DNA from: Cydia pomonella
Taxonomy: Eukaryota > Arthropoda > Insecta > Lepidoptera > Tortricidae
Length of the DNA stretch: 64,000 nucleotides
Direction: 5' to 3'
Assembly: GCF_033807575.1 (NCBI RefSeq)
Contig: NC_084719.1
Span: 868,001-932,000 of the forward strand
In this document: positions 1-10,086 of the stretch, piece by piece
Position numbering within the stretch: the first letter of the stretch is position 1
How the letters are laid out: every line of letters starts with the position of its first letter
Made by a program: the position numbers and the translations under genes
Notes under the pieces: model-generated
What the model was told of the DNA's origin: nothing
Database searches by the model: none
What the model saw: the letters and a program-made list of their open reading frames with translations, nothing else

Positions 1-360
1 AAAGTGCGGAGACTTAGATGCAAGGATGATTACAAAGACCGATTATCCTGTTCTCATTCCTCAATTCTATTCTAACCTTGTAATTTTGACAGAATCGTCG
101 ATTTAACTTCTCTCGAGCCTTTCATACAAATAACATTCCTCGACCGCTCCAGTGGATGTTGGCTCTATGAGAAATTGTGTAAAATAAAAATATGTTTCCG
201 TTGCTGGACGCCAGATCCATCAACATTTTCCAGCAATTTCTGAAGCCTTCTTGAGTTTCGTGGTGAGAGGCTGATTACATTAATTGCATGCAGTACACAA
301 GTAGGTACATTTAACGGGCAAGCAATGATGACTAGCACGATATTAGCGCCTGTTGTCGCT

Positions 361-432
361 TAGTTTTTTTTATGTTAATTGCTGTATTTAATCATGTTTT
401 CATTGTGCACAATAAAGAATATTATTATTATT
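361..432 (+). mobile_element. RP2 retroposon 3' tail fragment
   Basis: This fragment ends in GTGCACAATAAAGAATATT followed by ATT triplets. The same end, with TTAC or ATT tandem units after AATAAAGAATATT, recurs at about 9000, 9590, 48660 and 50500. It is read as the 3' end of a non-LTR retroposon on the plus strand; only about 70 bases are recognisable. Confidence 0.5.
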
Positions 433-672
433 ATTTGTATGTCTCTTACAAATTCTCGGGACCATGGGGTCCCGGGCATTTGGAAGGCGTGCGTGGGGCC
501 GAAGCCAACACGTAGAGGTCCCTTGTAATAAGACAATTTACTCTAAAAGTAATGTGACACCAACCGACGATTATCCCTGTTTGCACTATAGTAGTGCACC
601 CAATGACAAGCCCCGGTTAGTCTAGGACTATTGTAAAAAAAAGGGTACAAAAATAAACCGGGCTATTGGGTT
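433..672 (+). repeat. Interspersed repeat with GGGACCATGGGGTCCC palindrome
   Basis: A moderately GC-rich block within AT-rich DNA. It begins near an almost perfect palindrome around GGGACCATGGGGTCCC and ends near AAACCGGGCTATTGGG. The composition break and my memory of similar lepidopteran repeats suggest an old mobile-element piece. No long reading frame is present, and the family assignment is open. Confidence 0.35.
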
Positions 673-1330
673 ATTATTATATTATTTCGCGGATTAGCAA
701 AATAATATTAAGGCTGTAAAGTAACGATGAATTCTATTGACTATATTCATATTTTGATTTATTTTTTGTAAATTCCAAAGTTTGACCTAAAGGCCTTCTT
801 GCAGTTTTGGCCAGAATAACGCTCCGAAGGGCTAATAAGACGGTACTACAAGAGAAAGCGCCTGATATTGCAGAAAAGCCTCATCAGGGGACTATTGAGA
901 GAATTAGTATCCAAGGGTCCTTGTATCAGGTGAGGTCAGTGTGTCTTAATTGAAAATCTGACCTAATAGAAAAGTTTTTATTGTTGACAATAGATTTACC
1001 TTTTGAAACATAATGTAAAGAGGCATAGACTCGACACTGGATGAACACGTTGAATACGAATGAGTACACGTTGATAATATACTTAAGAGCTAACGCAAAA
1101 TTATAGTTTTTATATTGAATTTTGACACTAATAAGTAAGAGCGAATATCACGCGCAAATGATAACTGAATGAAATCATGAAAATATCAAAATGTGCTTAA
1201 TATTATTTTCGAATTGTCCTCAATGAAATGAATATTGACACTGACCTTTTCCTGCTACCGCAACGCTACAGCAGCAAAGTTGCTGCAGTCAGAATCGGAA
1301 TATAACCTTAAGATTTATTCTGATTAAGAT
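673..1330. other. No gene seen
   Basis: AT-rich sequence without a credible coding frame. A short piece near 1255-1300 (GCAACGCTACAGCAGCAAAG and following) resembles the inner part of the foldback family at 23453-23563, but it is too diverged to delimit. Confidence 0.5.
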
Positions 1331-1334
1331 AAAT

Positions 1335-1498
1335 ATCTGGGAGACCGAGCTTTGCTCGGAACACATATAAAAACTCAGAAATGCGCGTTTTCCCAGAGAT
1401 AAGATCTAGCTAAATCCCCAAAACCCCTATATAGCAAATTTTATCGAAATCGTTAGAAGTTTCCGAAATCCCCGAAATATATATATATATTTATACAA
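1335..1498 (+). repeat. Interspersed repeat body (GAGACCGAGCTTTGCTCGG family)
   Basis: Starts with the imperfect hairpin CCGAGCTTTGCTCGG and continues through GCGCGTTTTCCCAGAGATAAG, AATCGTTAGAAG and a (TA)n tail. A second copy of the body lies at about 35085-35240, with the same order: CGTTTTCCCA, CCCCATATA, AATCGTTAG, then (TA)n. Read as a plus-strand retroposon body. The class (SINE or LINE 3' end) is not decided by this sequence. Confidence 0.5.
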
Positions 1499-1754
1499 TG
1501 TGTTTGTCCACGTATAGTGGAACCGTTAATCACGTATAGTATGATGAATTTTATCGACAAATCATCCCCCATACCTGTTTTTTCTCAACCATTTTAAAAG
1601 TGCACCCTTTCAAAGTTTGTGCACTTTTATTCTGTGCTGCAAGTGCAAGTGTTATTCTTAACGTCAAATATCTATGGAGTTGTAACATTAACTTAACACT
1701 TGCACAGGGCTATCAAAATCGCTGCCAACTTAGCTTGGTCTCATTCTAATATAC

Positions 1755-1890
1755 AAATACTTAAATACATAGAAAACATCCAAGACTTGGGAACAAATGT
1801 CTGTGCTCATCACACAAATAAATGCCCTCAGCTGGATTCATCACCCACTAGGCTAGACCGGTTGTCAAATGTAAAACAAGCATTTGGTTT
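1755..1890 (-). mobile_element. SINE-1 fragment
   Basis: Matches the SINE-1 copies at 60484-60746 and 63450-63838: AAATACTTAAATACATAGAAAAC, then CTCATCACACAAATAAATGCCCT, then the remains of the tRNA-like head (CACCCACTAGGCTAGACCGG). Part of the head including box B is deleted. Minus-strand orientation. Confidence 0.6.
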
Positions 1891-1893
1891 TTA

Positions 1894-2571
1894 GGGTTCC
1901 GTAGCCAAATGGCAAAAAACGGAACCCTTATAGATTCGTCATGTCCGTCTGTCTGTCCGATTATGTCACAGCGACTTTTTTCCGAAACTATAAGAGCTAT
2001 ACTGTTCAAACTTGGTAAGTAGATGTATTCTTTTTCATCAAACCCATACGTGTGGGGTATCTATGGATAGGTCTTCAAAAATGATATTGGGGTTTCTAAT
2101 ATCATTTTTTTCTAAACTGAATAGTTTGCGCGAGAGACACTTCCAAAGTGGTAAAATGTGTCCCCCCCCCACCCCTGTAACTTCTAAAATAACAGAATGA
2201 AAAATCTAAAAAAAAAAATATGATATACATTACCATGCAAACTTCCACCGAAAATTGGTTTTCTGAACGAGATCTAGTAAGTAGTTTTTTTTTAATACGT
2301 CATAAACCAGCCCCAACACCATCCTAACTATGATTGCGGATAGGATCGACTGTCCGTACATAATGCATTGTTGCGGGCTTCATAAGCCCAGTAACGGTGA
2401 ATCGTTATGATTTTAGTTAAGATATTTATTGTTACTAACATAGTTTCTAAGTTTTATTGTACATAACTAACATTTTATGAGCCACACGCGCTTGAAATAA
2501 ACGTTAATTTAATTTAATTTAATAAATGGTACGGAACCCTTCATGGGCGAGTCCAACTCGCACTTGGCCGC
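1894..2571 (+). mobile_element. GTTCCG-A element, copy 1
   Basis: Begins GGGTTCCGTAGCCAAATGG and immediately folds back as CGGAACCC, giving a terminal hairpin. It ends with a GCGAGT/ACTCGC hairpin followed by CTTGGCCGC. The left flank is TTA, as in other copies. Related copies lie at 38999 and 47742. No coding frame of note is present, so it is non-autonomous. This copy is lengthened by a retroposon inserted at 2307-2526. Class is unknown; the shared architecture with GTTCCG-B argues for one superfamily. Confidence 0.65.
2307..2526 (+). mobile_element. Retroposon 3' end nested in GTTCCG-A
   Basis: Undisturbed copies of GTTCCG-A read CGTCATAAATGGTACGG. Here about 220 bases interrupt that string after CATAAA. 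The insert ends in GAAATAAACGTTAATTTAATTT, an AATTT-repeat tail, and is followed by a second ATAAA, so the 5-bp duplication ATAAA (2302-2306 and 2522-2526) flanks it. It is a 5'-truncated non-LTR 3' end on the plus strand. Confidence 0.7.
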
Positions 2572-2871
2572 TTTTTAGGTAATGCTAATTTTATCTCTAG
2601 CGATGTTCTTAGAAGGCAAAAAATATAAAATCCGTTACCGTCAAAAGAATTTTTTGACACAAAATCAGTCTTAAAATCAGCCCAATCTAATCAAGAAACA
2701 CAAATGAGGTGACATTTTCGCCTCTTTGATTTCCGAAAGAAGCAAATATTTTGCTGACATAAATTATTCAACAGTGGAGATGTTTGTCTGTCAATCAGCA
2801 ATGGACATTCGCTTTATTTGTTTATGTCTCGAGGCTTGGGAGTGAGGAAAAAGGAAGTAGTGATAAATTTG

Positions 2872-3275
2872 ACGACCGGTTTGGCCTAGTGGGTAGTGAC
2901 CCTGCCTACGAAGCTGATGGTCCCGGGTTCAAATCCTGGTAAGGGCATTTATTCGTGTGATGAGCATGGATATTTGTTCCTGAGTCCCATGACTCAGGTG
3001 TTTTCTATGTATTTAAGTATTTATAAATATTTATATATTATATATATCGTTGTCTAAGTACCCTCAACACAAGCCTTATTTATTCGTGTGATGAGCATGG
3101 ATATTTGTTCCTGAGTCCCATGACTCAGGTGTTTTCTATGTATTTAAGTATTTATAAATATTTATATATTATATATATCGTTGTCTAAGTACCCTCAACA
3201 CAAGCCTTATTGAGCTTACTGTGGGACTTAGTCAATTTGTGTAATAATGTCCTATTATATTTATTATTATTTATT
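2872..3275 (+). mobile_element. SINE-1, with internal 131-bp duplication
   Basis: tRNA-derived head with a box A-like TGGCCTAGTGGG and box B-like GGTTCAAATCC. The anticodon-loop position reads CTACGAA, suggesting a tRNA-Arg(ACG) ancestor. The body runs CATTTATTCGTGTGATGAGC to a tail of TATTATATTTATTATT. A 131-base segment starting at 2951 is repeated without visible change from 3082, so this copy is longer than the roughly 260-base family size (compare 60484-60746). Confidence 0.75.
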
Positions 3276-3291
3276 TATTAAAAGAGTCATA

Positions 3292-3573
3292 GGGCCCGAT
3301 TCGAAGAATGATTAAGAGATGCTTAAGATCTTGGAAAGAGATTGAAAAGATCGATAACTAAACGAAATGTCAAAATTGACGTTTATTTCGATTCTGCGGT
3401 GATCTTAATAATATCTATTTACGATATTTCTAACGTCAAGATGACATTGGTTGCCCGAATCGTGCTGCTTCTGTCAATTATACGACATACAAACGATATA
3501 TAATTGAGAACTTATTTAAACCAAAACTTATCGTTATCTTATCTTTTCCGTATTTCATTCTTCGAATAAGGCC
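3292..3573 (+). mobile_element. MITE-1 copy 1
   Basis: Terminal inverted repeats GGCCCGATTCGAAGAATGA and TCATTCTTCGAATAAGGCC bound a 280-bp non-coding element. Two further copies occur, at 16028-16307 (reverse) and 52119-52386. All share internal landmarks such as GACGTTTATTTCGATTC and ATTATACGACATACAAACGAT. No transposase is encoded. Superfamily is unassigned. Confidence 0.75.
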
Positions 3574-3907
3574 GTTTGTTACTACCGTCGTGCGGGGGGT
3601 GTGCGGCCCCCCGCTGATGACAGAGGGTTGCGCTGTATTAGTACCCGAAGCACGGACGACGTCTCTGCATATTAACAGTATTGAAAATATGTAGAAACAA
3701 TTTTTTATATATCAACCACAGCTGTACTTAGCTGGCTACGTTTGATTTTTTGAATTTTTAATTATTATAAGAGAACCATTTAAAGTTCGTATGAAATCTG
3801 TTGTTCGCTCCTAATTTTTACTATAATCAAAAAATATGTTGAACGCAGGGACATAGCTATAGTTAATATACATCAAATTATGTAAAAATATTTTCCATAA
3901 AGCCATC

Positions 3908-3966
3908 TAGAGAGGAAAATGGGGACTACGTTTGTATGGCAAAGCGGCCGTCCCCTTTCCTCTTAA
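3908..3966. repeat. Short foldback FB1, copy 1
   Basis: GAGAGGAAAATGGGGAC pairs with GTCCCCTTTCCTCT around a short loop containing GTTTGTATGG. Related hairpins lie at 8635-8695 and 9592-9660, so this is a small mobile foldback rather than a single accident. Confidence 0.55.
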
Positions 3967-4107
3967 CATCTTCCTTATTCAGTGTGTAAATACAATACGG
4001 GCGAATATTTAAACGGTGGTTAGAATAGGACCTTATGAGGATACATTTTGCTTAGAAATAGAATGAACATATTAACCATAATTGCAAAATAATTCGCTCC
4101 GAAATGT

Positions 4108-4202
4108 AAAGCAACACACAAGGTACAAGATACGAGCTTTCTGAAATAACCGTCAACGCCTGTTGGCAGTTACTATAAAAAGCTCGTATCTCGTGTCATG
4201 TT
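4108..4202. repeat. Short foldback element
   Basis: Arms CAACACACAAGGTACAAGA-TACGAGCTTT and AAAGCTCGTATCTCGTGTCATGTTG pair imperfectly around GTCAACGCCTGTTGGC. Non-coding, MITE-like. Confidence 0.5.
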
Positions 4203-4554
4203 GTCTCTTAATGTTTGTGGTAGATTGTTGCTGGCTAAATAAGAAAACTTCTTGATTAATAACTTTTTAATTTTTCTTTTATTGTATGTTTATTTGTATA
4301 TCAGTGTAAGTAATTAAATAAAACCAATAGAAATCATTACACAAAAAACTTAAATAAAACACTACTTTTACAAAAAAAAAAAAAAAAAATAAGCACCATG
4401 TCCTGTGACATGCCTTGTCCAAAAGTCCCCATCACACTCGCAGCGTTACCACGCTGTATGGCGATGGAGACCTGTTAATTAATTGACTTCTTAATTCATT
4501 AATGAATTCTATATCTGGTTTAAATTATCGCCCGTATTGGATTTACAGACTGTA

Positions 4555-4930
4555 TATGTATTTATACCTTGGACAGCTATGCGTACTAATAAGTCCATAT
4601 TGGAGAAGCTACGCATAAAACGCCGATTGTCAACAATATGCCAGGACCTAATTCTCATATACTTCGGACATCTCTCACGCCGCTCCCCGGATAGCCTAGA
4701 GAGAGATATGATGACGGACAAAGTTGAAGGCACCAGACCTCAGGTCCCTCTCCCTACTAGATGGTGTGCTCAAATCACTGCACCTATGCAATTCAAACTG
4801 CACGACGCCATGCGCTTGGCGAGGAATAGAAGTCTATGAAGGAATATGGTCTTCAACAGAAGGACATGATGTCACGATCCTCAGCATTGAGGGACCGACT
4901 GAAGAAGAGAGAGATGTATTTATAGTGTAG
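4555..4930 (+). mobile_element. LINE C-terminal coding fragment
   Basis: Plus-strand translation gives MRTNKSILEKLRIKRRLST, then YFGHLSRRSPDSLER, then a basic stretch ending near RNRSL, with a frameshift into HDVTILS. This pattern (basic helix, Y/W-FGH, RR-D-S-L-E, G-R-RW, DR..W) is the C-terminal region after the reverse transcriptase of RTE-like non-LTR retrotransposons. It is 5'-truncated, has at least one frame break, and is not a working gene. Confidence 0.6.
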
Positions 4931-5620
4931 CACGATCAGCAGACGAAGTAGCTACGCAGAGGTGTTAAGGCAATAAGGTATTGTATACATATTTTTGGTA
5001 CTTTGTCCGTATCGATATTTAATACCTTGACTGTACCTATGTCTAGTACCAGGTTTCGTTGCCAAGGTATTAATTTTAGATGTTCCTCGCAATTAAGTTG
5101 ATGGAAAGTGTACTGAATCACAACTGTTTACTGATGAACAGTAAATAAACAATTACCTACCCTACTGTGATACGAAATTCGATTGTCAACAAAACTGCCA
5201 ACAAACAAGTCGAATGCTCTTTCCATTCGTTTTTGATATACACCGCAGTCGAACGTTGTCATGCATATGCTTTGTTTTTCAAAACGTCTGTCCACAAAAC
5301 TGCATACCAGTTCTTTTTCCATCTCTATCGCCTACTAAATTTCATGCACTACATAATTGTTTGCGATGAAACGCCCCGTATTTTTAGAACAAAATGAACG
5401 TTGAAATAATTTAAAAACTCTGATTTATTGTCGAGTTTTCATTTGTTTTGTGGAACGCCTGAATAGTTTAATGGATTGGACCGGAGACGCGGACATTTTT
5501 AAATTAATCCCTTTCTCCGCTCTTTACTGGACAAAGTTTTCGTAGCAACGTTGTATTCTCAACAGGCAAATATACAAAATGAAGGCAATAGCGTGTTTTA
5601 TTAGAGTATCTTCAATTATT
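4931..5620. other. No gene seen
   Basis: Short overlapping frames on both strands (5128-5397) show no domain and look like chance. Nothing else was recognised. Confidence 0.5.
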
Positions 5621-5624
5621 TATT

Positions 5625-5845
5625 AGACGCGAGTTCAAATCTTGGCTCGTACTAATGAATTTTTCGGAACTTATGTAAGGAATATCATTATATCTTTCGA
5701 TTAATTAAAACATCGTGAGGAAAACCATACGTACCCACATCCGCGAAGAAATTGAAACGTATATGTGAAGCCCCTTACCCCCTAAGCCCCCATTGAGCCA
5801 GCGTGGGGTCTATAGCCCAAGCCCTTCCTCCCATGAGAGTAAGCC
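5625..5845 (+). mobile_element. SINE-2b fragment
   Basis: Begins in the tRNA-like box B region (GCGAGTTCAAATC), then TGGCTCGTACTAATGA, TTTTTCGGAACTTATGTA, CATCGTGAGGAAA, and a diverged body (GCGAAGAAATTGAAACG, AGCCCTTCCTCCCATGAGAG). The same order is seen in reverse at 11808-12345. The head is missing. Confidence 0.65.
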
Positions 5846-5924
5846 TGCAAGGACCTTCAATAATTTGATTCGTTCCTTGAAAATAACTACTATGATTTGT
5901 ATCTAACCTCACCTCATTTAGTTT

Positions 5925-6080
5925 TTTTTGCACCTCCTAATTAGTTAAATTTACACTCATTTCTCCACTATCTAAAGGTTGTCTGGAAGAGATCGCCTTT
6001 ATCTTCTTCTTCTCTTCATGTATAATATGTGTTTCCATGTACATTTATTCTGAGGTTGTGCAATGAAGAGGATTTGTATT
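5925..6080 (+). mobile_element. RP2 retroposon 3' end
   Basis: Shares CTAAAGGTTGTCTGGAAGAG and the following GATCGC with 8870-8900 and 48537-48560, then a pyrimidine-rich stretch and a diverged tail. 5'-truncated. Confidence 0.5.
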
Positions 6081-6084
6081 GTAT

Positions 6085-7110
6085 TATGTATCATTTAAAT
6101 ATCGTTTTTATGTCGAGTGTACGTCCGAATTGGCCTCCATAAGAAATTGTTAAATCTGGATTGGGTTCCAAATTGTAAACAGAAATAATATTATATTCCG
6201 GCTCCCTAAGGAAGAAAGCTACTGTTTTCTGTGCCGCCGACGTAATATATGGAAGGACTGGAGCGAGTCTCGTGCAGTTTTCTTTAACATTTTATTTTAA
6301 AATGTTTTATTTATATTTACTGTTTGTTCTTTACATTTCTGAAAATACAGAACAGTGTAACTATATTTCTGGAAATAAGTAGCTATGATGGTTTTTAATG
6401 AAATTGTTATATACAGTAAACATACAACTTTGAAATGTAATATGTTCCTAAGTTTGAAAAATAATAATTCTTTAAGGAGGAAATACAATAATACAACTCG
6501 GCCGTCACTATATATATTTGAAATAATAATGTATGTGAGGAAAAACTTACACCATTTCCCAACGAATGTTGATACGTCAAAGGTTACAAGAAACACAGGA
6601 AAGCCTAAAGTCTTACAGACTGGCTAAAACAAGAAAGTCTTTCTTGGGAAAGTGTATAAAATCCTATTACACGATACCAAAAAATGTCACTGAGTTCACA
6701 TAAATTCAAATCTGTTGTTAAGCAAAAACTCATTTCGTGAGCATACTATAAAACACGCGATTATATCATTGGATAGGGATGTTTGGCAATACTAAATTAG
6801 CAATTTAGTACACCAATTTTTATAAGCCAGGACCTTCTGTTTGTTATTTTATGTTTCTTTTTAATTCCACATTCATTTACACTGTACTTTTTTATTTAAT
6901 GCATGTTAGTTATAGGATCTAATGTTTTGAAAAAATGTGTCCCCGCCGAGGTTCTTGCCGGTGCCATATTGGGATACCCTCCTACAATCTAGGAGGGATT
7001 TAAATCTTCTCGGGTCAGAGGTGGAGGGTTAGAGCCGGTGTAGCTTTATTTGACGTTCATAAGCGTATTGTAATACGTCAATTTGAATAATAAACTATCG
7101 TTATCTAATT
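6085..7110. other. No gene seen
   Basis: AT-rich. Frames of 80-99 codons around 6297-6627 overlap on opposite strands, are rich in Phe, Lys, Asn and Ile and have no domain, so I treat them as chance. Near 6126 the string TCCGAATTGGCCTC resembles one arm of the foldback at 49702-49843. Confidence 0.5.
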
Positions 7111-7112
7111 TT

Positions 7113-7430
7113 TTTTTTCTAATATTCGTCACCATCATCATTCGCTTGCCCTTATCCCATTCATTTGGGGTCGGCGCAGCATGTGTTTTTCTTCCATATC
7201 TTTCTGTCACCCGTCATCTCATCATTCACTCGCATTCGTTTCATGTCATCTCTCACACAATCCATCCACCTTTTTCTAGGTTTTCCTCTCCCGTTCCATC
7301 CCTCCACATTCATTCGTAATACCTTTCTCGTCACATGACTTTCATCCCTCCGCATCACATGCCCATACCACGCTAGGCGATTCGCTCTTACTTTATCTAT
7401 TATATTCGTCACCCTCACTTAATAATCAAT
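7113..7430 (-). mobile_element. LINE C-terminal coding fragment
   Basis: The minus strand from about 7418 reads RLAWYGHVMRRDESHV, then GRGKPRKRWMDCVRDDMK, ending CCADPK and stop. This is the conserved C-terminal tail of RTE-like retrotransposons (WYGHV.RR, GRG.P.KRW.D, DR..W, ADP). About 85 codons survive at the 3' end of a severely 5'-truncated copy. Confidence 0.7.
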
Positions 7431-7639
7431 CCAACAATTTTAGATCATACCATACAACCACCCAACCAAGTCAAAATCTCCCAACTATCATGCAAAAGCA
7501 ACTAGAATACCTTCATTTAGGTGTGATCATTATTTAAATGAGACAGTTCTGAGGCAAAATATTTTCATAAATTTCACAAAAAACCCAGATAAAATCATAA
7601 AATAACATTAGTTTATACTTAACTACATAATTGTATACT

Positions 7640-7725
7640 TAAACTGGTAGAGAATACCTTAAGGCGTTAAGTCCGCCATGTGTACCTTTATGGTTTGTGC
7701 AATAAAGATTAAATAAATAAATAAT
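7640..7725 (+). mobile_element. Retroposon 3' tail
   Basis: CCTTTATGGTTTGTGCAATAAAG followed by ATTAAATAAATAAATA is a non-LTR 3' end; the same GTGCAATAAAG with an AAATA-type tail recurs at 59466-59505. Confidence 0.5.
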
Positions 7726-7918
7726 TAAGTATTCAACTTGTGGATCATAGTTGTGACTAAAGTTGGGTGGTTTAAGCCTCATTTTGTATTTACACATCTT
7801 GAGAACTTGCATGAGGTATTCGATACATTGCCAACTACAGAGTACAATTAATTCAGTCGATCGAACAAACACCGCAATGTAAAGAAATGTATGCAAGTTC
7901 TCGATCTGTCTTAGTGTA

Positions 7919-8095
7919 AGGCCTGAGTGGACGCTCGAAGCGGAGCGTTCGGCGGAGCGAGCAGCGTGGCGTTCGGGCTCACAAGTAATTTGAGCAGCGT
8001 GCACTAAGGCCGTTCCAATACGTTTGTAATTGTTTAACATGCACGCCGCACGCTCCTCCCCGCTGCACGCCCAACTCAAGGGTCCACTCAGGCCT
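7919..8095. mobile_element. GC-rich foldback MITE, TA-flanked
   Basis: AAGGCCTGAGTGGAC at the left end is matched by GTCCACTCAGGCCTT at the right end. TA lies at both borders (7917-7918 and 8096-8097). The interior is GC-rich for the region (CGGAGCGTTCGGCGGAGCG). The apparent 146-codon frame on the minus strand crosses the element and is not taken as a gene. Confidence 0.7.
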
Positions 8096-8097
8096 TA

Positions 8098-8630
8098 TAC
8101 TTAATGGAACTTATGGTACCTAATCAAAATGTATAGTCATTCAATGAAATTCTACAAAGTGTACAAAATATTTTGTTGCGACAATCGGAATGCCTTGTGT
8201 ATTTTATCTTTTCCGATTGAAAACTACATTGTATTCTCAATAGGAAATTGAACATCGTAACCTCAAGACGAGAGCAGGGTTAGTGTATACTCAGAGGCCA
8301 ATCCAAACTTATATTTTGATATCAAAATGATGACATTTTGTTACTTAGCATTCGTGTGTGAATTTTGCTCTTGTTCGTGCATATTAGCATTATGAAACCT
8401 ATAATAACCATAAAATTAAATCTTTGTGTAAAAGTGTAGTTTTACTTTAAGTTCCCCCACTCCACTCATTTACGAAAAATAAAACACAAATATTCTATAT
8501 TTTGTTGAAATTCTTACTATATATATGCAGCTGGAGGTCGTATTTTCAGCGCTTAAACGCTAAAACGCTATATTTCTTTGCAAATTCCGCTCAATGACTG
8601 CCGTTAGTGCTACAGCGGTTCCGGCGAAGT
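8098..8630. other. No gene seen
   Basis: AT-rich, no credible frame and no repeat that I could delimit. Confidence 0.5.
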
Positions 8631-8634
8631 TGTT

Positions 8635-8695
8635 TAAGGGGAAAGGGGACGACCGGGTTTCCATACAAACGAAGTTTCCATTTTCCCTTGGGTAT
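8635..8695. repeat. Short foldback FB1, copy 2
   Basis: GGGGAAAGGGGACGAC pairs imperfectly with GTTTCCATTTTCCC, and the loop again contains CATACAAAC. Reverse orientation relative to the copy at 3908. Confidence 0.45.
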
Positions 8696-8822
8696 TTGGG
8701 AAAATATTGTTATAAAATTAGATGTTTTAGTTTTATTTGTTTAGATTTTTTTTATAAGAGTTAGTAGGGAAATTATATTCCATATTTTTTTAAAAGGCCT
8801 TTTTATTCGTCTTCTTTATTTA

Positions 8823-9012
8823 GCTCCTTGCACTACCTGTTGACTTTTGCATGAGTTCTACATTTCCTGCTACCTAAAGGTTGTCTGGAAGAGATCTCTT
8901 TTTAGCGATAAGACCACCTGTTGTTACCTGGTCCTATTTTCCTTTCCTTTATTTCTATTTTTACATGTATTTAAAATGTATAATTGTTGGTGCAATAAAG
9001 AATATTTATTAC
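8823..9012 (+). mobile_element. RP2 retroposon 3' end
   Basis: TTCCTGCTACCTAAAGGTTG, GGAAGAGATC, AGCGATAAGACC, CCTGTTGTTACCTGG, then GGTGCAATAAAGAATATTTA. It aligns with 48490-48672 over most of its length. 5'-truncated non-LTR element, no coding part retained. Confidence 0.65.
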
Positions 9013-9022
9013 TAACTTCTTC

Positions 9023-9150
9023 TTCCTATGGTGCCGTCTCCTACCGGAGGTTGGCTATCATTTGGGCTATTTTAAATTTTGATGCTGTATCACAAAACAG
9101 CGATCTAGTGTTCACCTTGAACCAGTGCCTGAGGTTTTTGAGCCACGAGG
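9023..9150 (-). mobile_element. LINE C-terminal fragment
   Basis: The minus strand reads NLRHWFKVNTRSLFCDTAS, then KFKIAQMIANLR and stop, followed by GAGACGGCACC. It resembles the extreme C-terminus of an RTE-like LINE. It is adjacent to the foldback at 9153-9297, which may have inserted into it. Confidence 0.5.
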
Positions 9151-9152
9151 TA

Positions 9153-9297
9153 CGGTCAACCAATTTGATTCCTAGGCCACTATAGAACCATTTCATAATG
9201 ATTTCTACGACAGTCCTTATTGAGTGATGCATGTCATGTATAGAGTGTTTAAAGCGACAAGGTTCTATAGTGGCCTAGGATTCAAAATGGTTGACCG
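9153..9297. mobile_element. Foldback MITE, TA-flanked
   Basis: Arms of about 38 bases: the left begins CGGTCAACCAATTTGATTCC and runs to ACTATAGAACC. The right begins GGTTCTATAGTGGCCTAGG and ends GGTTGACCG. TA flanks both ends (9151-9152 and 9298-9299), as expected for a Tc1/mariner-type duplication. The loop is about 70 bases and non-coding. Confidence 0.7.
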
Positions 9298-9480
9298 TAC
9301 GTCTTCCACGTTTTCATTTGCCTTGGCTTTTCCCCTGTTTTATCAGTTAAAAGCTTTCACTCTTATAATCATTAAAGAATGGAAGACAATCAAACGAAGG
9401 GACACAGCATTGGTTAATATTAATATATATTAAATTGTGTATTTTTTTCTATAATACCAATTACAATTGCTTTTTAGCGT

Positions 9481-9591
9481 TATTGCTTTATTGTTATTTT
9501 CATTAAAATTTATTTGTAGTTTTACATGTATGTAAAACGTATGTGTGTATGTTGGTGCAATAAAGAATATTTACTTACTTACTTACTTACC
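9481..9591 (+). mobile_element. RP2 retroposon 3' tail
   Basis: TTTGTAGTTTTACATGTATG, then GGTGCAATAAAGAATATTTAC and three to four TTAC units. Only the terminal 110 bases remain. Confidence 0.6.
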
Positions 9592-9662
9592 AAAGAGGAA
9601 AATGGGGACAATGTTTGTATGAAAAAGCGATTTCGCGTGGGTCTTCTACTTTCGTCTTAACT
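9592..9662. repeat. Short foldback FB1, copy 3
   Basis: AGAGGAAAATGGGGACAATG with the GTTTGTATG landmark and a degraded right arm (CTTCTACTTTCGTCTT). It starts directly after the RP2 tail. Confidence 0.4.
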
Positions 9663-9877
9663 ACGTCTCACGCTGCGCTATGAAAAGTTGAAGGCATACT
9701 TTGCAGAGATAGGGTAAAAATAATTGCAGATATAGGAAAGAATAAACTATCTAAATAGTAAACATTATGTTTCAATTTCCTTTGGAGCATTTTGACTAGT
9801 ATACTGTGTTCTGAGACGTTTATTTATAAAAATACTGGCAGTACATCAGGCAACATATAAACACACAATAATAATAT

Positions 9878-10075
9878 ACCCGCGGGGGCAGCTTGTGGCG
9901 AGCTGACGGTGAGTGGCGACACCGTGGACCTCTATTCCAGAGGGCCCTTTGATCTGGCCCTCGCATCTGTGCTTGCTTTAACTGGCCGGCCAGAGTGGAG
10001 TCGCAAGAGTGGGACCTATTTTCTAGGTTGGAAGTGTAAAATGTCATCACGCCGGCGGCTTGCTGAACGTATTAC
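9878..10075. other. GC-rich island, unidentified
   Basis: Abrupt GC-rich stretch from CCCGCGGGGGCAGC to GCCGGCGGCTTGC in AT-rich surroundings. A plus-strand frame of 61 codons and a minus-strand frame of 76 codons cross it, but neither shows a motif I recognise. It could be part of a host exon, a CpG-rich regulatory segment or a LINE untranslated region. It ends just before the MITE at 10087. Confidence 0.3.
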
Positions 10076-10086
10076 GGGAATCTGTA

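Noticed and set aside
2872..2945. Functional tRNA-Arg gene
   Set aside because: The tRNA-like region runs without a break into a repeated SINE body and has many copies in the window.
3030..3180. Tandem duplication as a possible CRISPR-like or satellite array
   Set aside because: Only two units, both inside one SINE copy; no spacers.
6297..6627. Opposed frames of 99 and 80 codons
   Set aside because: Low-complexity AT-driven composition, overlap on opposite strands, and no motif.
7639..8079. 146-codon minus-strand frame
   Set aside because: It crosses the GC-rich MITE at 7919-8095 and a retroposon tail; the high GC of the MITE removes stops. No domain or signal.
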